NCBI GenBank assembly: GCA_903885865.1 | Contig: CAISKH010000118.1 | Location: 1-6,123, forward strand | DNA length: 6,123 nt | Reading direction: 5' to 3' | DNA from: an uncultured Mucilaginibacter sp. | Lineage (GTDB): Bacteria > Bacteroidota > Bacteroidia > Sphingobacteriales > Sphingobacteriaceae | In this document: piece after piece, positions 4,362 to 6,123 of the stretch | Position numbering within the stretch: the first letter of the stretch is position 1 | Layout of the letters: each line of letters starts with the position of its first letter | Program-made: the position numbers and the translations under genes | Notes under the pieces: model-generated | Seen by the model: the letters and a program-made list of their open reading frames with translations, nothing else | What the model was told of the DNA's origin: nothing | Database searches by the model: none

Positions 4362-6123
4362 TTGGAGCACCAGGAACTTACCACCGTTGAAACAGCTAAA
4401 AAATTAGGCTTATTACCCGAAGAATTTGAACGAATAAAAGAAATATTAGGCCGCGTACCCAATTTTACCGAACTCTCTATTTTTTCGGTGATGTGGAGCG
4501 AACATTGTTCCTACAAAAATTCTATCACATGGTTAAAAACGTTGCCAAAAGACAGTCCGCGTATGTTGGCCAAAGCGGGCGAAGAAAACGCCGGTTTGGT
4601 TGACCTGGGCGATGGTATAGGCTGTGCTTTTAAAATAGAATCACATAACCACCCTTCGGCGCTTGAACCTTATCAGGGTGCGGCTACGGGTGTAGGCGGC
4701 ATTAACCGTGATATATTTACCATGGGTGCAAGGCCTATAGCCCAGTTAAATTCCCTCCGTTTCGGCGATATTACACAGGAGCGTACCAAATGGCTCATAA
4801 AAGGTGTAGTTAAGGGTATAAGCCATTACGGTAACGCGTTCGGCATAGCTACTGTTGGCGGTGAGTTGTTTTTTGACGACTGTTATAATGTTAACCCGTT
4901 GGTAAATGCTATGTCAGCAGGGATAGTAAAGGCCGGGGAGACGGTATCGGCAACATCATATGGTGTTGGCAACCCGGTTTATATTGTGGGTTCGGCAACG
5001 GGTAAGGATGGTATACATGGCGCGGCATTTGCCTCAAAAGATATTACAGAGGATTCTGTAAACGATCTTCCTGCTGTACAGGTTGGTGATCCCTTCCAGG
5101 AAAAATTACTGTTAGAAGCCTCATTAGAGGTTATAAAAACCGGCGCTGTTGTAGGAATGCAGGATATGGGCGCGGCGGGTATTATCTGCTCCAACTCTGA
5201 AATGTCGGCAAAAGGTGAACATGGAATGCGTATTGACCTGGATAAAGTACCAACCCGCCAGGAAAATATGAAGCCTTTCGAAATATTGTTATCCGAATCG
5301 CAGGAACGCATGCTTATCGTAGTTCACAAGGGCAGGGAAAAAGAAGTAGAGGCTATTTTTGATAAATGGGACCTGAATTGCGCTATTATCGGAGAGGTTA
5401 CCAATACCCAACGTTTAGAATATTATATGCACGGCGAATTAGTTGCCGATGTACCCGCAGATGACCTGGTTTTAGGCGGAGGCGCACCGGTGTATGAACG
5501 AGAATATCGTGAACCTGCTTACTTTGCCCAAAATCAAAAATTTAAAATTGAAGATGTTCCGGAACCTGCTGACCTGATAGCTGTTGCTGAACACTTGATA
5601 TCGCACCCTAATATCGCATCTAAACGTTGGGTAACCGATCAATACGACTCGATGGTTGGCGTAGCCACCATGACAACCAACCGCCCCAGCGACGCCGCTG
5701 TAGTTAATGTTATAGGAACCGATAAAGCTATTGTTTTAACGGTTGACTGTAATTCACGCTATGTATATGCCGATCCGCAAAAAGGTACGGCCATCGCAGT
5801 AGCTGAGGCTGCACGTAATATTACCTGTGCCGGGGGCGAGCCTGTTGCTATAACTAACTGCCTCAATTTTGGCAACCCTTATAAACCCGAAGTCTATTGG
5901 CAATTTGTTGGCGCCATAAAGGGAATGGGAGAGGCCTGCCGCAAATTTGAAACGCCTGTTACAGGTGGTAATGTGAGCTTTTATAACCAATCAACCGATG
6001 ACGGGCCGGTTTTCCCTACACCAACCATAGGTATGCTGGGTATTATGGATGACCTGACCAATATCATGACATCGGACTTTAAACAGCCCGATGACCTGAT
6101 TTATTTAATCGGTGAGTCGGTTA
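4362..6123 (+). CDS. purL: Phosphoribosylformylglycinamidine synthase subunit PurL (3' end outside window)
   Basis: PurL catalyses the fourth step of de novo purine synthesis: ATP-dependent conversion of FGAR and ammonia (from glutamine) to FGAM, in the cytoplasm. 587 codons are present without a stop. The small PurL form is usually about 740 residues, so roughly the last fifth is missing. Motifs in order: WSEHCSYKNS (45-54, with the conserved histidine H48), ESHNHPSALEPYQGAATG (93-110, nucleotide and metal binding), RDIFTMGARPIA (116-127), TVGGE (164-168), MQDMGAAG (266-273), SESQERM (311-317), then the second half with NSRYVYADPQKG (464-475), ITNCLNFGNP and GGNVSFYN (535-542). The N-terminus starts near the catalytic region without the long PurS-like domain of large PurL, so PurQ and PurS are required and must be encoded elsewhere. 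The start is TTG at 4362 (product beginning MEHQELTTVE); the next in-frame ATG, codon 44 at 4491, lies immediately before the WSEHC motif and would remove conserved sequence. No Shine-Dalgarno sequence is visible. Confidence 0.96.
   Translation, partial: MEHQELTTVETAKKLGLLPEEFERIKEILGRVPNFTELSIFSVMWSEHCSYKNSITWLKTLPKDSPRMLAKAGEENAGLVDLGDGIGCAFKIESHNHPSALEPYQGAATGVGGINRDIFTMGARPIAQLNSLRFGDITQERTKWLIKGVVKGISHYGNAFGIATVGGELFFDDCYNVNPLVNAMSAGIVKAGETVSATSYGVGNPVYIVGSATGKDGIHGAAFASKDITEDSVNDLPAVQVGDPFQEKLLLEASLEVIKTGAVVGMQDMGAAGIICSNSEMSAKGEHGMRIDLDKVPTRQENMKPFEILLSESQERMLIVVHKGREKEVEAIFDKWDLNCAIIGEVTNTQRLEYYMHGELVADVPADDLVLGGGAPVYEREYREPAYFAQNQKFKIEDVPEPADLIAVAEHLISHPNIASKRWVTDQYDSMVGVATMTTNRPSDAAVVNVIGTDKAIVLTVDCNSRYVYADPQKGTAIAVAEAARNITCAGGEPVAITNCLNFGNPYKPEVYWQFVGAIKGMGEACRKFETPVTGGNVSFYNQSTDDGPVFPTPTIGMLGIMDDLTNIMTSDFKQPDDLIYLIGESV

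Noticed and set aside
4979..5990. Minus-strand open frames of 110 and 78 codons opposite purL
   Set aside because: They are antisense to highly conserved PurL motifs and have no independent support.
1..6123. CRISPR array, tRNA, rRNA, insertion sequence, toxin-antitoxin or defence genes
   Set aside because: I looked for repeat-spacer periodicity, cloverleaf sequences, transposase motifs and small paired genes. Nothing fits; all coding space is taken by four familiar families.

Overview
The window looks like a piece of a Bacteroidota chromosome, most likely from the Sphingobacteriaceae (a Mucilaginibacter- or Pedobacter-like organism). The evidence is very AT-rich intergenic DNA against more balanced genes, no Shine-Dalgarno sequences before the starts, a TAnnTTTG-type -7 box before the last gene, a TonB with the N-terminal EWLDLVF/RNKEYGAYYLR signature common in Bacteroidota TonB proteins, and a BBP2-type outer-membrane porin. 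The genus is inferred from remembered family resemblance, not from a search. All four genes are on the + strand.

Layout. Positions 1-344 are an AT-rich, gene-free leader containing a perfect 11-bp inverted repeat. Positions 345-1949 encode an AmtB-type ammonium channel with a signal peptide and all the diagnostic pore residues. A 203-nt gap follows, with a 10-bp inverted repeat of long loop and an exact 20-nt direct repeat. Positions 2153-3157 encode a signal-peptide-bearing outer-membrane beta-barrel protein, closed by a clear intrinsic terminator at 3195-3224. After another AT-rich gap, 3418-4236 encode a TonB energy transducer, followed by a large heptamer-based inverted repeat ending in eight T residues (4247-4326). 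A TATTTTTG box directly after it probably drives purL, which begins at a TTG codon at 4362 and runs off the right edge.

How the genes relate. The ammonium channel and the porin look like one transcription unit: same strand, no recognisable promoter between them, one strong terminator after the second gene. A plausible reading is outer-membrane entry plus inner-membrane uptake of ammonium, but the porin's substrate cannot be read from sequence. TonB and purL appear to be separate units. TonB energises outer-membrane receptors with ExbB/ExbD encoded elsewhere. PurL is the small, multi-subunit form of FGAM synthase and would need PurQ and PurS encoded elsewhere.

I found no new biological system here. 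The protein genes belong to known families. The points worth a second look are in the non-coding DNA: the phased heptamer hairpin before purL, the hairpin and duplicated leader between amtB and the porin, and the dyad upstream of amtB.
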